Assembly (NCBI RefSeq): GCF_943734655.1
Contig: NC_071353.1
Span: 153,402,179 to 153,466,178, forward strand
Direction: 5' to 3'
DNA from: Sabethes cyaneus
Lineage: Eukaryota > Arthropoda > Insecta > Diptera > Culicidae
DNA: 64,000 bases
Below, piece after piece: positions 23,201 to 33,754 of the stretch (the first letter of the stretch is position 1; every line of letters starts with the position of its first letter). A program made the position numbers and the translations under genes. The notes beneath the pieces were generated by a model. The model was not told the DNA's origin, did not search any database, and saw nothing but the letters and a program-made list of their open reading frames with translations.

Positions 23201-24050
23201 GATGTTAAACAACTGGGTATTATTCTGGATCATAAACTGAACCGGACCGCTCACTTAGACTATGCTGTCAAGAAAGCAACAACTGTTGCTAACTAAAGTT
23301 ACTAACTAAGTTTGTGGCCAAACTAAACAAAGTTCAACGCCTGGCAGGTTTGTCAGTGACCAGCACCATGTGCACTACACCAACTGCAGCCATGGAGGCA
23401 ATGTTACGCTTGCTACCTTTACATCTTCATGTGAAGTAGGAAGCCGAACTCGGTGCATTAAGGTTGCAGAGGTGTCGTAACATACTTGAGGGGGATCAAA
23501 TTGGACACCTTCGCGTACTAAGGGATTATTCTGGGTGCCTGGACACTCGAGAGCAATGAGCTAGCCGACAGCCCAGCGAGACAAGGATCTACTCATCAGT
23601 TCATTGGTCCCGAACCGTTTCTGGGCACCTCCCGATCCGCTGTCAGAAGCGAATTACTGACCTCGGAAAAGCTAGAAATAGCATCCAGTTGGTATAAAGC
23701 GCAGGGCTGTAGACAAGCTAAACAGTTTAACTACCCAGACCCTGCAGTAGTTAACAAACTACTTACCTTAACGCGTAGGGAACTGCGCACAATCACGGGA
23801 CTCCTCACCGGACATTGTCCCACTTCTTACTATTGAAAGAGAATTGGCAAGGTCTTAATGGACATTTGCCGCTTTTGCTAGAACTAGAAAGTTCAGCGCA
23901 CTTGCCCTGCTCCTGTGGAGCTCTTGCGTCTTCCAGGTTCAGCTTCTTCGGAAGCTACCTATTAACTCCATACTCAGTATGGAAACTTCATCCCAAGAAC
24001 CTAATTGGGGCCCAGTCTTACAACCCAGCTCAATTCCATCAATGGGTATG
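23201..24050 (+). pseudogene. LOA ORF2 C-terminal part with RNase H core deleted
   Basis: Frameshifted continuation of the LOA protein: LDHKLNRTAHLDYAVKKAT near 23,228, QRLAGLSVTSTMCTTPTAAM near 23,337, then FWVPGHS near 23,529. The step from LRVLRDY straight to FWVPGHS shows that the catalytic RNase H core (DGS and following acidic residues) is deleted. Further on come RRELRTITGLLTGHCPTSYY near 23,776 and a Cys/His-rich tail with CSCGALASSRF near 23,910. The homologous fragment at 41,195-42,000 keeps the DGS part. Confidence 0.8.
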
Positions 24051-24163
24051 AGCAATCCGTAAACTGTGTACAGCAATCGGGGCCAGCTACAAAAGACAAT
24101 ATTCGTGACTGTCGCAGTGGCATTTTTGAACACAGTGCCCTTCTGGCATACAAAAAAAAACTT
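24051..24163 (+). mobile_element. probable 3' UTR of the LOA element
   Basis: Sequence directly downstream of the ORF2 tail (GCAATCCGTAAACTGTG ... CGTGACTGTCGCAGTGGCA ... CTTCTGGCATAC) fits the non-coding 3' region of this LINE family from memory. It ends at an A-rich run and the 8-bp target duplication of the next MITE. Confidence 0.45.
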
Positions 24164-24171
24164 GTTTAACC

Positions 24172-24467
24172 TACAGACGGTATATAAAGTACAGACGCGC
24201 AAAGAGCATAGCCAAAACACCAATTGAACCGTCAAATGGAGGCTCCAAACGAACAAAGTAAACAAATTGGTTCGTCGTTGTGTTTCGACTAAGTTTTGTA
24301 ACTTATGTGTGGGTGCGAATTTGTGGCTTATTTAAGACAAATACAAATACAAAATGCAAAATTCTGACTGGTTGCCAAAACCATTTATTTAAATAAAATA
24401 AACAAAAAAAGTGTTGCCGAATTAGGTAGTTTCTCTCTGCGCGTCGGTACTTTATATACCGTCTGTA
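24172..24467. mobile_element. MITE, 296 bp, 8-bp target-site duplication
   Basis: Termini are TACAGACGGTATATAAAGTA... and its complement, matching over about 35 bp with two differences. It is flanked by GTTTAACC at 24,164-24,171 and 24,468-24,475, an exact 8-bp duplication. The interior is AT-rich and non-coding. The 8-bp duplication suggests hAT or P superfamily; the tips do not match the CAG...CTG family at 15,068. Insertion was into or just after the LOA 3' end. Confidence 0.85.
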
Positions 24468-24744
24468 GTTTAACCGAAAATGTTATCAATTTTTACCGAT
24501 GCAATAAAAAGTTATACACACAAAAGAAAGTGTTGCATTTTTTCGGGTACAGTCTTTAGCTAATTCAAAAATTCATATCTGAAGAACCAAACAGTAGGCG
24601 CTGTACGAGCAAACAGTTTCCCTTGAAAATGTAAGTAATTTTTCTAACATGTTCACAGATGGATTACCGATGGATCTAGTCCATCTCTTGCAGTTAGTTC
24701 GTGGAGAAAAACCGGAAAGAAACGTGACAAAAACTGGATAAATG

Positions 24745-25745
24745 GGATTGTGAAAGATGAAAAACCTGCGAGAAAAACAGAACGAAATCGAACGAGAATC
24801 GAGACAAAACGGGAGGAAAAAACGAGACGTAAAAAGAGAGAAAAAAGTTATTTTTATTAGCGACACTTTACACAGAAAAAAGTGGAAAAGAAGAAAACAA
24901 GAAAAAAAAGAGAAAACGAACAAAAAAATAGATCGAAAAAAAAGGTAGAAGAGCAGAGAAAATAAGAAAAATTATAATGAAAATGAAGGAAAAAACGGGA
25001 TAGAAAAGAAGGAAGAAAGAAGAAAATACGAAGAAAAAACAAACGCGATAAAACGAAAAACATAACGTGACTGAAAAGGAGGAAAAGCAGGACATTTTAA
25101 ATGGGAGAACAAAACAGATGAAAACAAAAAAAAAACAGAAAACGAGTTAAAGGAACAACAAAAATCGAAACTGGAAAAGAGGAAAAAGGAAAAACTAACA
25201 AAACGAACAAAACGGGAATAAGATGTCAAACGGGATATAATAGGGGAGAAAAATTGTTCACAATGGGAATGAGCTGAGGAAATGGGATAGAAAAAATAGA
25301 AAGGAAAAGCAGAAAAAAAACGAACTAAAAAAAGACGGAAAACAGGAGATAAAAAAGGAAATCCGGAGAACAAAGAGCAAAACGGGAGCCAAAACAGAAT
25401 AAATGTGACAGAAAAGGCGAACAAACGAAGACCAAAACCGAAAACTAGAGTCAGAAAAAGACGAAAACGAACAAAGGGAATAGAAAGGACGGAAAACGAG
25501 AAGGAAAATAACAAAAATTGTGCGAAAAATAACAGACAAAAAAGAACTGAAAGTAAGAACGAACGAGACAGAAAACGAAGAAAAACGTAACAATGAAACA
25601 GAAAAAAGGGAGAGGGAAAACAAAAGGAAAAAGAAGAGAAGTTAGACAAAAACCAAGGAAACGGTACAGAAAAGAAGATAAAACGGAACGAAAAGTGGAA
25701 AAACGGGAATGGAAAATAGAACAAAGGAACAGAAAAGAGGTAAAA
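24745..25745 (+). repeat. polypurine array, about 1 kb
   Basis: The plus strand is almost pure A/G with recurring AAAACGGGA(T/C)AGAAAA and GGAAAAACGAGAC motifs, suggesting a degenerate tandem repeat of roughly 25 bp. A frame of 250 codons on the minus strand (25,724 to 24,972) is only Phe/Ser/Leu-rich translation of polypyrimidine. Related arrays: 34,365-34,735, 37,130-37,880, and inverted at 61,640-62,885. The 12-bp satellite follows on its right side. Confidence 0.8.
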
Positions 25746-25789
25746 CGTTTGAGAGAGTAAAATGAAATATATTAATGCTAATTACAAGT

Positions 25790-26430
25790 AAAACTTCGTG
25801 CTTAATTTCGTGTCCATGTCTACATTTAAGTCTAATGTCAAGTTCAGTTGCAATCCAATCACATTTTGAGCCCTAATTCAAGTCTAAACTAGTTTCTGTT
25901 TTAAGTCAAATTTCAACTCTAATTTCAAGTCCAATTTCTGGTAAAATTTGAATTCAATTTCAAGTCAAATTTCAAATGTAATTACATGTCTAATCTCAAG
26001 TCCAATTGCCATTCCAATTTTAAGTTCAATTTCAAGTTCAATGTCAAATAATAACCCAACAAACATTTTTGCTGTATAATTGCTTATTAAGCGCTTGATT
26101 CCTGAACATTGGTTGTATAACGGTTGAATTATCTACTGTTCAAATAAAATGTTTGTTGGGAACTTCAAATTCTCTTTTAAGTCCGATTTCAAGTCTAAGT
26201 CCAAGTGAAACTTCCACTTCTAATTACTCCAAATTTAAGTCCAATTTAAAATCCAATTTTAGGCCCAATTTCAATTAGAGATAAAGCTTCAAACCGAACT
26301 TTAACCAAGTTCAAATCTAATTTAATGCCTTATGTCAACACCGATTTCAGGTCCAATTTCAACTCTAATTTATGGTCCAGTTCCAAGTCTAATTTCAAAT
26401 CCAATTTCATCTTCGATTCTAAATCCAATT
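25790..26430. repeat. 12-bp satellite, TTTCAAGTCCAA type, about 640 bp
   Basis: Degenerate 12-bp tandem repeat (TTTCAAGTCCAA, TTTCAAGTCTAA, TTTCAGGTCCAA and similar). It is interrupted by the MITE at 26,055-26,160. The left edge follows the polypurine array; the right edge runs into an RT C-terminal fragment at 26,432. A second polypurine/12-bp pair with the same relative order lies inverted at 61,432-62,885. Confidence 0.85.
26055..26160. mobile_element. short MITE, 106 bp, in the 12-bp satellite
   Basis: Perfect 15-bp terminal inverted repeats CCCAACAAACATTTT and AAAATGTTTGTTGGG. The interior is AT-rich and non-coding. It is inserted in the satellite, so it is younger than the array. The target duplication is unclear because the flanks are A-rich. 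Confidence 0.8.
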
Positions 26431-26431
26431 G

Positions 26432-26725
26432 CTCCCAAAAGTCCTTTTAGGTTTGAGGTTTTCTTTCAACCTAATTGGCCGGTATTTTTGTAATAAGCAA
26501 CAAATAGATTCACCATCATGTGATTATATCTGGACATTTGTCTTTCATGGGACACGCATATCGAGCACAGTCTTGCCGTTATGGGGTCTTATGAAAAGAG
26601 TTCGCTGCTTCCTGTCTCGTGAATCATTGCTTACATTTTATAATGGGTGCATCCCTTCTATATTTCAGTATTTGATCGCTGTCTTGGGCCTCGCGGCCAA
26701 ATCAAAACTCATTTATTTTCGATAA
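26432..26725 (+). pseudogene. LINE reverse transcriptase C-terminal scrap
   Basis: One open frame of 98 codons carries FLSRESLLTFYNGCIPSIFQ and AVLGLAAKSKL, matching the post-RT thumb region of jockey-superfamily LINEs (LLTLYNGxIRSIFxY..AVWGxAxKS). Upstream residues match more loosely. The RT core is absent: the frame starts where the 12-bp satellite ends and stops before the 14-bp minisatellite. Confidence 0.6.
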
Positions 26726-26819
26726 ATTCACTTCAAATTCAAGTTTAGATCACAAAATTATCCCCTTACTGGGATCGCGCGATTAATGTTACATGAATCA
26801 CTTGTACCACTGTTTCAAA

Positions 26820-27835
26820 GTCAGTGATCCAATCCAAAGTGTACCAATGACTTTGTTTCAATGCTAGTGTCCCGATGTCATACATTCTGCTCACACTCGC
26901 GAACAAGGCACCGTTTGCTTCTCGTTCGATTTGCAATATTGGTCCCAATGGCAGTGGCTCAATGACAGTGTCCCTATGCCAATGTCCCAATGCTAGTATA
27001 GTGTCCCAATGATAGTGTACCAATGATAGTGTACCAATGACAGTGTGTCAATGACAGTGGTCCAATGACAGTGTCCCTATGCCAGTGTCCCAATGACAGT
27101 GTCCCAATGCTAGTGTCTCGATGACAGTGTGTCATTTCCAGTGTCCCAATGACAGTATCTAGTATCTCAGTGACAGTGTCCCATTGCTAGAGCCCCGATG
27201 AAAGTGTCCCGATTACAGTATACCAATGACAATGTCCCAATGACAGTGTCCCAATGACAACGTCTCAATGACAATGTTCCAATGACAGTGTCCCAATGAC
27301 AGTGTCCCGATGACAATGTTCCAATGATGATGACCTAATGATAGTATCCCAGTGCCAGTGTACCAATGACAGTGTCCCAATCATAGCGTCCCAATGCTAG
27401 TATAGTGTCCCAATGATAGTGGTCCTGTAACAGTAACTAATGACAACGTTTCAATGCTATAGTTTCTAATGACAGTATCCCAATGACAATGTCTCAATGC
27501 CATAGTCTCAATGAGAGTGTCCCAATGGCGGAGTCCCAATAGCAGTGTCCCAATACCAGTGTGTCAATGATAGTGTTTCAATAACAGTGTCCCTATGCCG
27601 GTGTCCCAATAACAGTATCTAGTATCTCAGTGACAGTGTCCCAATGTTAGAGTCCCGATGAAAGTGTCCCAATTACAGTATTCCAATGATAGTGTCCCAA
27701 TGCCAGAGTCCCAATGCCAGCATCCCAATGGTAGTATCCCAATGCGAGTGATACCAATTACAGCGTCACAATGATAGTGTCCCGATGATCGCGTCCCGAT
27801 GACAATGTCCCGATGCCAGTATCCTAATGCTAAAT
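26820..27835 (+). repeat. 14-bp minisatellite, CAATGACAGTGTCC
   Basis: About 1 kb of tandem units CAATGACAGTGTCC with variants (CAATGCTAGTGTCC, CGATGACAATGTCC, CAATAACAGTATCT); dense from about 26,940. Longer blocks recur inside: AGTATCTAGTATCTCAGTGA at about 27,154 and 27,614 (offset about 460 bp), and TGCTAGTATAGTGTCCCAAT at 26,991 and 27,395 (about 404 bp). No function is evident. Confidence 0.9.
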
Positions 27836-30050
27836 GAAATGAAAAAAAAAATTCAACCGCAGTTCAAATTGTTTTGATCGATTTAACCCTTACATTTCAG
27901 AAAACGCACGCAGCACTTAAAACGCAACTTATGTGAAGTATACTTTGGTGCCACATTCATTCGATTTTGAATACGTTTACTATCTTTACCGAGTGAGCAT
28001 TGATCATTGAAATGGCGAACACCCAAATCTAACTGGCAGTTAAGCTAGAATCATTGCTCACGATGTCACGTCACGTTCTTGACCTCTAGAAATACAATTT
28101 AGATTGTATGTCACTCAGAGTTGGCACGTACAGTTTAATTCGATTATGACTGTACCGCTTCAGCCAAGCGAAATTACCAAACGTTGTGTATGGTTGTAGA
28201 GTTAATTATAATCTATAATATTGCTGAACCAAGCATTGCTCTATCTCTTGTAGATATGCTGCTATGAGTAATTCTCGCTGAAACGGGACCACTACTGACA
28301 GAAGGTCTTCAAATATTCGTACTTTTGCGCTTAATTGGTTGAAAATGGTTAAAAAATAAGAATTACACTTTTGATACCTCGAAATAGTGGACCCCTCGTT
28401 CGCCAAGGAGCCTGACTGTTTCAAGAAAAGTTGAAATTGGAGCAAACCTTGAGATCTATATCATGTGATATTTCATAAATTAAGCTAAGCTTTCATTGCT
28501 TGACAGCCATCGCCATAATTTAAAAAAGCTTTTCGATTTTTGCCTTTCGCTTTTTGCTTTTCGCTTTTCGCTTTTCTAGCAAACGCCAGATAAGTTCGCT
28601 AGCTTTGTTAACTTGAAAATATATCCGTGTGCAGAAAAGTTTTAGTTTTACTGGCAGATCATTCTGAACGATTTGGTTTATAGCGACCAGAATAAAATAT
28701 CCCATAGAATATTTAATAAATTTTATGCAATTTTATTGGTTTGCACTATGTGCGCATTTTATTTCATCGTGCATTTTGATATGATAGGTCGATAAAATCA
28801 GCGCGCCACTGAAATTTTGCAGTTTTCTAAAACTGGTTGTTATTAAATTGAAAATATTCAGTTAGTCAATCTCAATTTCTAGCAAAATCATTTTAGTTGC
28901 TTCCTCTGACATGAAAACCGATTGATAATGACCTTCTTTCTGCAAAACACTTTGCTTTGATGAATTGTTGTTTGCGAACTGAACAAAATACTAGAATATG
29001 GCAATATGGCTTCGCATAAAAAAATGATTTTGGTGTTGAACTTTGGTATTCTTCATAATAGCAGCAAAAAAACTGTTTGGTTAGGGTGTTACCGTTTCAA
29101 TAGTTCTATAAAACTAACAGATTTATTGCGGTTTGACAAGTAACCGCGATAAGATCAATTTTGATTGGTGCGCCATTTTGTGTTGCTACGCCACATTTAT
29201 GGTAAGTTAATAGGAGACGTGGTGCAGCCAACAAGTTTTAACGTGGTAATATAAGCAACAACAATAAATTCGCTTTATCAACAGTTTTATTATGGTTTTC
29301 TAGCTAGCTATAAGTGTGTTTGGACTCGTATCCTCTTGGTATTGCGCAATACCACAATAAATCCAGTGGTAATGATTCATACCGCAATAAAACCTTTATA
29401 AAATTCAAATAAAACCAAGTGACTTTGAATTGTTACTTGGGATGCTTACTACAGGAATATTGTAGAATATAATTAGCTCTATGATCGACTCATGTATAAC
29501 TTTTGGAGAATATGCTTGGTTGAGACAATGCAGTCAAAAGAATAAAATCGAATCAAACTGTGTGTGTCAAACCTGATGTCACTTGTACTTCGCAAATCAT
29601 GGAAAAAGTTGTACGGATTTGCGTTGTTTATGATGGTCACTGGAGGATGATAGCTGATATTAATTGGCCTCTAATTTTTCCGCTTTTCCCAGTTCATTTT
29701 CTGCTTATTGTATGCCAAAACTGCTTATTTAGTGAAAAATATACTATGTATGCTATTCCCAAGAAATCGCGGCAACTCATTCCTGGCCTACTGCCTACTC
29801 TACTCGACGCGACTGCTTTGGTAAGCGGAAAAATTCTAAAAACAAACATGTTGGTGGTGATTGACATCGCCAGGATATCAAAGGATGCCCGCTATTTCGA
29901 CGTGACGCGTAAAATTCAATCCGTCTTCCGTCTGCTATTCTAACTAGCGCTTCAGTCGATTCGATAACAACAAAACCCATTACATAACCCGTCAAAATGC
30001 GTCCCTTCGTTAGCCCGTACGTTGCCGGATTCAATTACCCAAATTAATTA
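27836..30050. other. no gene recognised; (GCTTTTC)n at 28,528-28,577
   Basis: AT-rich spacer of 2.2 kb. A 7-bp microsatellite (GCTTTTC and variants) lies at 28,528-28,577. A plus-strand frame of 127 codons at 29,560-29,943 shows no motif and is not called. Around 29,830-30,035 composition is more balanced, but no domain was recognised on either strand. Confidence 0.35.
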
Positions 30051-31300
30051 CTTGCACTGCGCTCCTCGGAGCGGAGCACTCACTATTTTGCACCAATTGC
30101 TCAATAAACAGAACAAGCAAACATATGTAGAAGAGCCTGTCAGGGGGCTGCCGAGCAGGGCTGGGCTGGGCTGGGCTGGGGACAAAATGCATAAAATGTC
30201 ATTGACTTCGGCATGATGATGGGCCAACCGTCACATTGATCAGGCCGGATCAGACCGGCCGGGCCGGGGTTCGCTGCTAAGCAGCGATTAAAACCATTCG
30301 TTAATTCACACATACCCGCACGCACACATACACACACAGACAGACAGGACACCGGACGGGGAACGGAACGTTCCGCGGCGGGGGGAGGCACGCAAATTTG
30401 CCGTTTATGTTTTGATAATGCTCCCATGCTCTGCACTGCACTGAACGGTGCATGGCGGGTGCATATTTTTCGTGTTGCGGGGTCGCACTAGAAGAATCAC
30501 ATCACGACGGGAACCGCACCGTGGCAACCGTCCAACGCGGGTTGCCACTACGGTGCATACACTAAATCATGCACTAAACGGGCAAAGTTTCCCGTCCCGG
30601 GCTCGGTTGCCCTCCCTGGGGTGGCGGTTTGACTCTTTCACACCCTCGCTTGCTCGCGCTTTCTGTCTTGCTGTTTATTCTGTGCACTTTTTTTTGTTTG
30701 CTTGTTTTGCATTGTGCGTACCGCAGAATTCGCCGCCTGCCGAGTTTGCTTTGCTTGCTGGTGCTTGCGATGTTCGTTTTCTGGCTAGAAATGTGCTAAA
30801 TTTAAATGTTTGTGTCTAAGACACGCGAGAAAATGTCATCTAATTGCATCTTTTGGCCGACCGACGACGAATGCCTGCAACTGCAACGTGCGTGCATTCT
30901 CGCCATTTCGTTCGAATGCTTTTTCCGTGCGCATCATAATAGTGTGGTTCATGTTGCTCGCCTTAGCTGCTTGCTTGGTGTGTGACAGCCAAGATTTAAA
31001 ACTGTCGTACAGAAATTAGACTCAATAAAACCAGAAATCAACCGACTCGAGCCAAAACAAATGCGAAATAATAACGCGTCTGTGTGTGACAGCAAAAATA
31101 AGAAGGATTTGAATCAGGTTATTGACTTACCGTTTCCGTTGATTATAATGAGAGTGTTTCTAGCCGACGCGATCCGGTTTCGCAGCGCCTACTGCTCTGC
31201 TTCGGTGCTGCGGCTGCTTGCGCTTGCGTTTGCGACCGTCGAAATTTCCACTAAACTAGGGTTGGTTGGCTAGGGTTTGATAATTTTTCCTGTTTTTCCT
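30051..31300. other. GC-rich island; candidate minus-strand splice donor at 31,130
   Basis: GC-rich stretch with GGGCTGGGCTGGGCTGGG near 30,163 and an AC-rich run near 30,310-30,345. On the minus strand GAAACG|GTAAGTCAAT gives a consensus 5' splice site with the exon ending at 31,131. The putative exon upstream (31,131 to about 31,270, complement) is rich in CGCAAGCGCAAGCAGC and has no convincing coding frame, so it would be an untranslated exon. No acceptor or start site was pinned down. Confidence 0.25.
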
Positions 31301-32018
31301 CCTCCTGACCTGTTTCACAGAGTTATGTTGTATTGCGTTTTTTTTTCTATCTTGGTTCCACTGTCGGGAAGCGGAAGTCTTTTCTTCCTTGCCGAGACGC
31401 CCTTAACGGGGCTGTTGGTTATGTGCGTTACTTTTTTGTTTGTTTATCTTGCATTGATTCACGAAACGAAAAACCGACGATTCGTCTAATTCGTTCTAGT
31501 TCTTTTGTTTTACTGTTCTCAATAGTAGTAGTTGAAAGTGTTTATTTTTTTTGTTTTGCTTCTTCTAGGAAGAATTTTTCTTTGCTAAATTTGACTAAGT
31601 TCGGTTTTTTTGAATATTTTTCCTAGAGATTGTTGTTTGATTTTTTCTTTCACTCTTTACAAAAAAGTTGCGCAGTCATAGATTTTACGAAGTTGATGCG
31701 ACGATATTGATGATGGATTCACGATTCACGAAGTTTGATGATGATTTACGAGCTGCGACAAAAGGAAAAGAAAGTAAAGTTTAACTTCCTAGTGAGATTA
31801 TCCATTTCAAAGTGGAATTTGGTCAGTAGAATTCTAATAATAATTCTTATCCAACTTATTTAAAATATATAGGAATAAAATTTGCTCATTTACGGGTATT
31901 TTCAATTTTCCGTGTAAGCTAATTCGGAACGACAGACAGTGCTGCCAGTGACAGTGAATTTCAATATATTTGAAGGAAAAATTCAATAAAATCAATGAAA
32001 AAATTCAATCAAACTTAC
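31301..32018. other. no gene recognised
   Basis: T-rich sequence (plus strand) falling to AT-rich, with GATGATTTACGA-type short repeats near 31,690-31,760. No domain recognised. Confidence 0.3.
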
Positions 32019-32110
32019 CTTAAAATCTACACGTCAGAATTAGCTAATTTGAGATTCCTTCTTGCCGTATGTACCGTGTATGTGTTAGGGTCTCCGTGTT
32101 TTATGTTTGT
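32019..32110 (-). other. candidate splice donor context, minus strand
   Basis: On the minus strand the sequence GATTTTAAG|GTAAGTTTG is a perfect match to the donor consensus, with the exon ending at 32,019. The upstream sequence is AT-rich without a clear frame. Two further splice-like signals lie nearby (32,473-32,545 and 31,130). A minus-strand transcript is possible but unproven. Confidence 0.25.
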
Positions 32111-32159
32111 ATGTATGTATGTATGCTTTAATTAGTTTAATGCAACGTTTGCTCCTTGG

Positions 32160-32470
32160 CTATGTGTGTATGCGTGTGAGTGTGTGTGTGTGTGTTGGTA
32201 TGTATATAGGGGAACTAGGTTTCCTTCCTTTTCTCTCTAATGCGCCTACGGCGGAGTCTGAGAAATGCACCGTTTGTGTGTACGCTAACGCGCGTTTCTA
32301 TTGCTTTAGGTTTTCAAAATTCGACAATGTTTGTCTCGTGCGTGTCGGGTCGGGGACAACGAAAAACAGCACTACGTTTTGTTGTCGGCTGTATTTCTCC
32401 GACAGTTGTACACAACCGATATCGTCGCACGTTTGCTGCTGTTGCTGCTGCTGCTGCTACTGCTGAGCTT
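32160..32470. repeat. microsatellites (GT)n and (CTG)n
   Basis: A GT-rich run lies near 32,165-32,197 and a CTG/TTG/CTA run at 32,434-32,465. A Ser-rich frame on the minus strand and Leu/Cys-rich frames on the plus strand come from the CTG run. Confidence 0.7.
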
Positions 32471-32472
32471 AC

Positions 32473-32545
32473 ACGTGCGTGAGTATGTGTGGTGTTTGAT
32501 GAAACCTTTATCGGAAGTCCACCGAATGATTATTTTGGAGATATC
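32473..32545 (-). other. candidate 73-nt exon, minus strand
   Basis: On the minus strand a pyrimidine tract (T8 CACTTTATTTGCAG) ends at a canonical acceptor before 32,545, and CACGT|GTAAGC gives a donor after 32,473. The 73 nt between are open in one frame (DISKIIIRWTSDKGFIKHH), but no domain was recognised. It may be a small internal exon of an unidentified gene or chance sites. Confidence 0.25.
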
Positions 32546-32679
32546 CTGCAAATAAAGTGAAAAAAAATCATCCGTTAGAGACATTTAACCACGAAAAAAT
32601 AAATAGTTTAATAAATGATTATGATTCATGTATATTTGCCTAATTTTAACTTGAAATGCCATTGTCAGTATAGGTTCTC

Positions 32680-33160
32680 GAACGAAAACCTAGTTGAAAT
32701 TTATCTCATAAATAACCGAATAACCACATGGTCTCTCAATTCACTTTCGGCTTCACATATGGGTGGCGTGTGGGAGCGAATGGCGCATACACTCAAGTCT
32801 TTTTTTACACGGTTTGTTTTTTCGATTACTCGAAACGGTGCAGCTAAAGAACTATTTACAATCTACGTGAGGAATGTCAAGCTACTCCCAAATGTATTGA
32901 GAAATAAATGAATGGTCTCTAAGTTACCCCGTTCTTAATACTCAAAAAACTAAACCGTGTAAAAAAAGTACTTGAGTGTAATGTGAAAGTCCCCTTTGAA
33001 GACGACAGAATGATGCTTGCGGAAACTATTTGGTTTAGTAATTCGGGGTCCCTATTTGTTTCAGAAAGCACACACCGAAGAGACGCTATAACGATTTCAT
33101 CTTGAACGGAACCTCATCCGGAGTAAAAAAATTGTCGGACTCACTGTGGAAGGGGGGTTA
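32680..33160 (+). pseudogene. BEL/Pao retrotransposon integrase remnant, split by a MITE
   Basis: Left of the MITE the frame reads NSLSASHMGGVWERMAHTLK, matching the conserved integrase C-terminal block PPxxPHMGGxWERLVR of BEL/Pao LTR elements. Right of it, pieces fit the downstream block: AETIWFSNSGSLF and, in another frame, NDFILNGTSSGVKKL (family PNHFLLGxSSGVKPL). Catalytic DD..E residues, RT and LTRs are absent. Frameshifts and stops show it is dead. It is the only LTR-retrotransposon trace recognised in the window. Confidence 0.65.
32790..32978. mobile_element. TA-flanked MITE, 189 bp, inside BEL integrase
   Basis: Terminal inverted repeats of about 26 bp with one indel (CACTCAAGTCTTTTTTTACA, then CGGTTT). 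It is flanked by TA on both sides (32,788-32,789 and 32,979-32,980), the target preference of mariner/Tc1 elements. The interior is non-coding. A solo end of the same family lies at 121. Confidence 0.85.
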
Positions 33161-33754
33161 AAAGAATGCTTCCTAACCATCAACTGAAAATGTAAATCGT
33201 TTCGTCTCAGAAATTAAAGTGGAATTCTGATCAACGTAACGAAAAGCAATCGCAGCTGTTGGGTTAGTAGGAAAATCAAAGAATTATTTAGCAGCCAAGA
33301 TGGGAGAATGCGAAAAGTAACCGTACGGAACACCTAGCGGTCAACGGCTACTCCACCCCGGTATAAAATTGGATTGGATTTGGCCGATAACAGATTAGCT
33401 GTCTAAATCTAAAATTATGGATCTTGTTGTTTCACAACAATAGGTTTGCTCACAGGCCCCTTCACATACTGTTTTCTACATTTTAACAAATTAAACTTTT
33501 TTCTGTGCTCCCAGACTTTCGGCCTAAGGTTGGAATGGCGAAGCAAAGAGCGTAAAAAATTGTGAAAATGCCAACATACGAACATTACGCATATTGCACA
33601 CTCAATAATAGGCACTCACTTGCTGTCAAACTCCAATTAATGTTTCCAATGACAATACTAGATGTTAAATTGATGTTTAGTCCTACTCAAAATACCAGGC
33701 CTAAAATCAGGTTTTATAGCTGCTGTCAGAAGGTCGTGAGGATCTGTATGTTTC
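33161..33754. other. no gene recognised
   Basis: Mixed AT-rich sequence downstream of the BEL remnant. No domain or repeat recognised. Confidence 0.35.

Noticed and set aside
24972..25724. Minus-strand open frame of 250 codons, Phe/Ser/Leu-rich, looking like a multi-pass membrane protein
   Set aside because: It is the translation of a polypyrimidine strand. Long open frames are expected because stop codons need purines, and the same happens in every such array (37,128-37,805; 62,120-62,924).
26820..27835. Possible CRISPR-like array
   Set aside because: Units are 14 bp and contiguous without spacers, in a eukaryotic transposon-rich context; it is a minisatellite.
29560..29943. 127-codon frame with hydrophobic stretch
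   Set aside because: No recognisable domain, AT-rich lead-in, and the opposite strand is partly open too. Not enough to call a gene.
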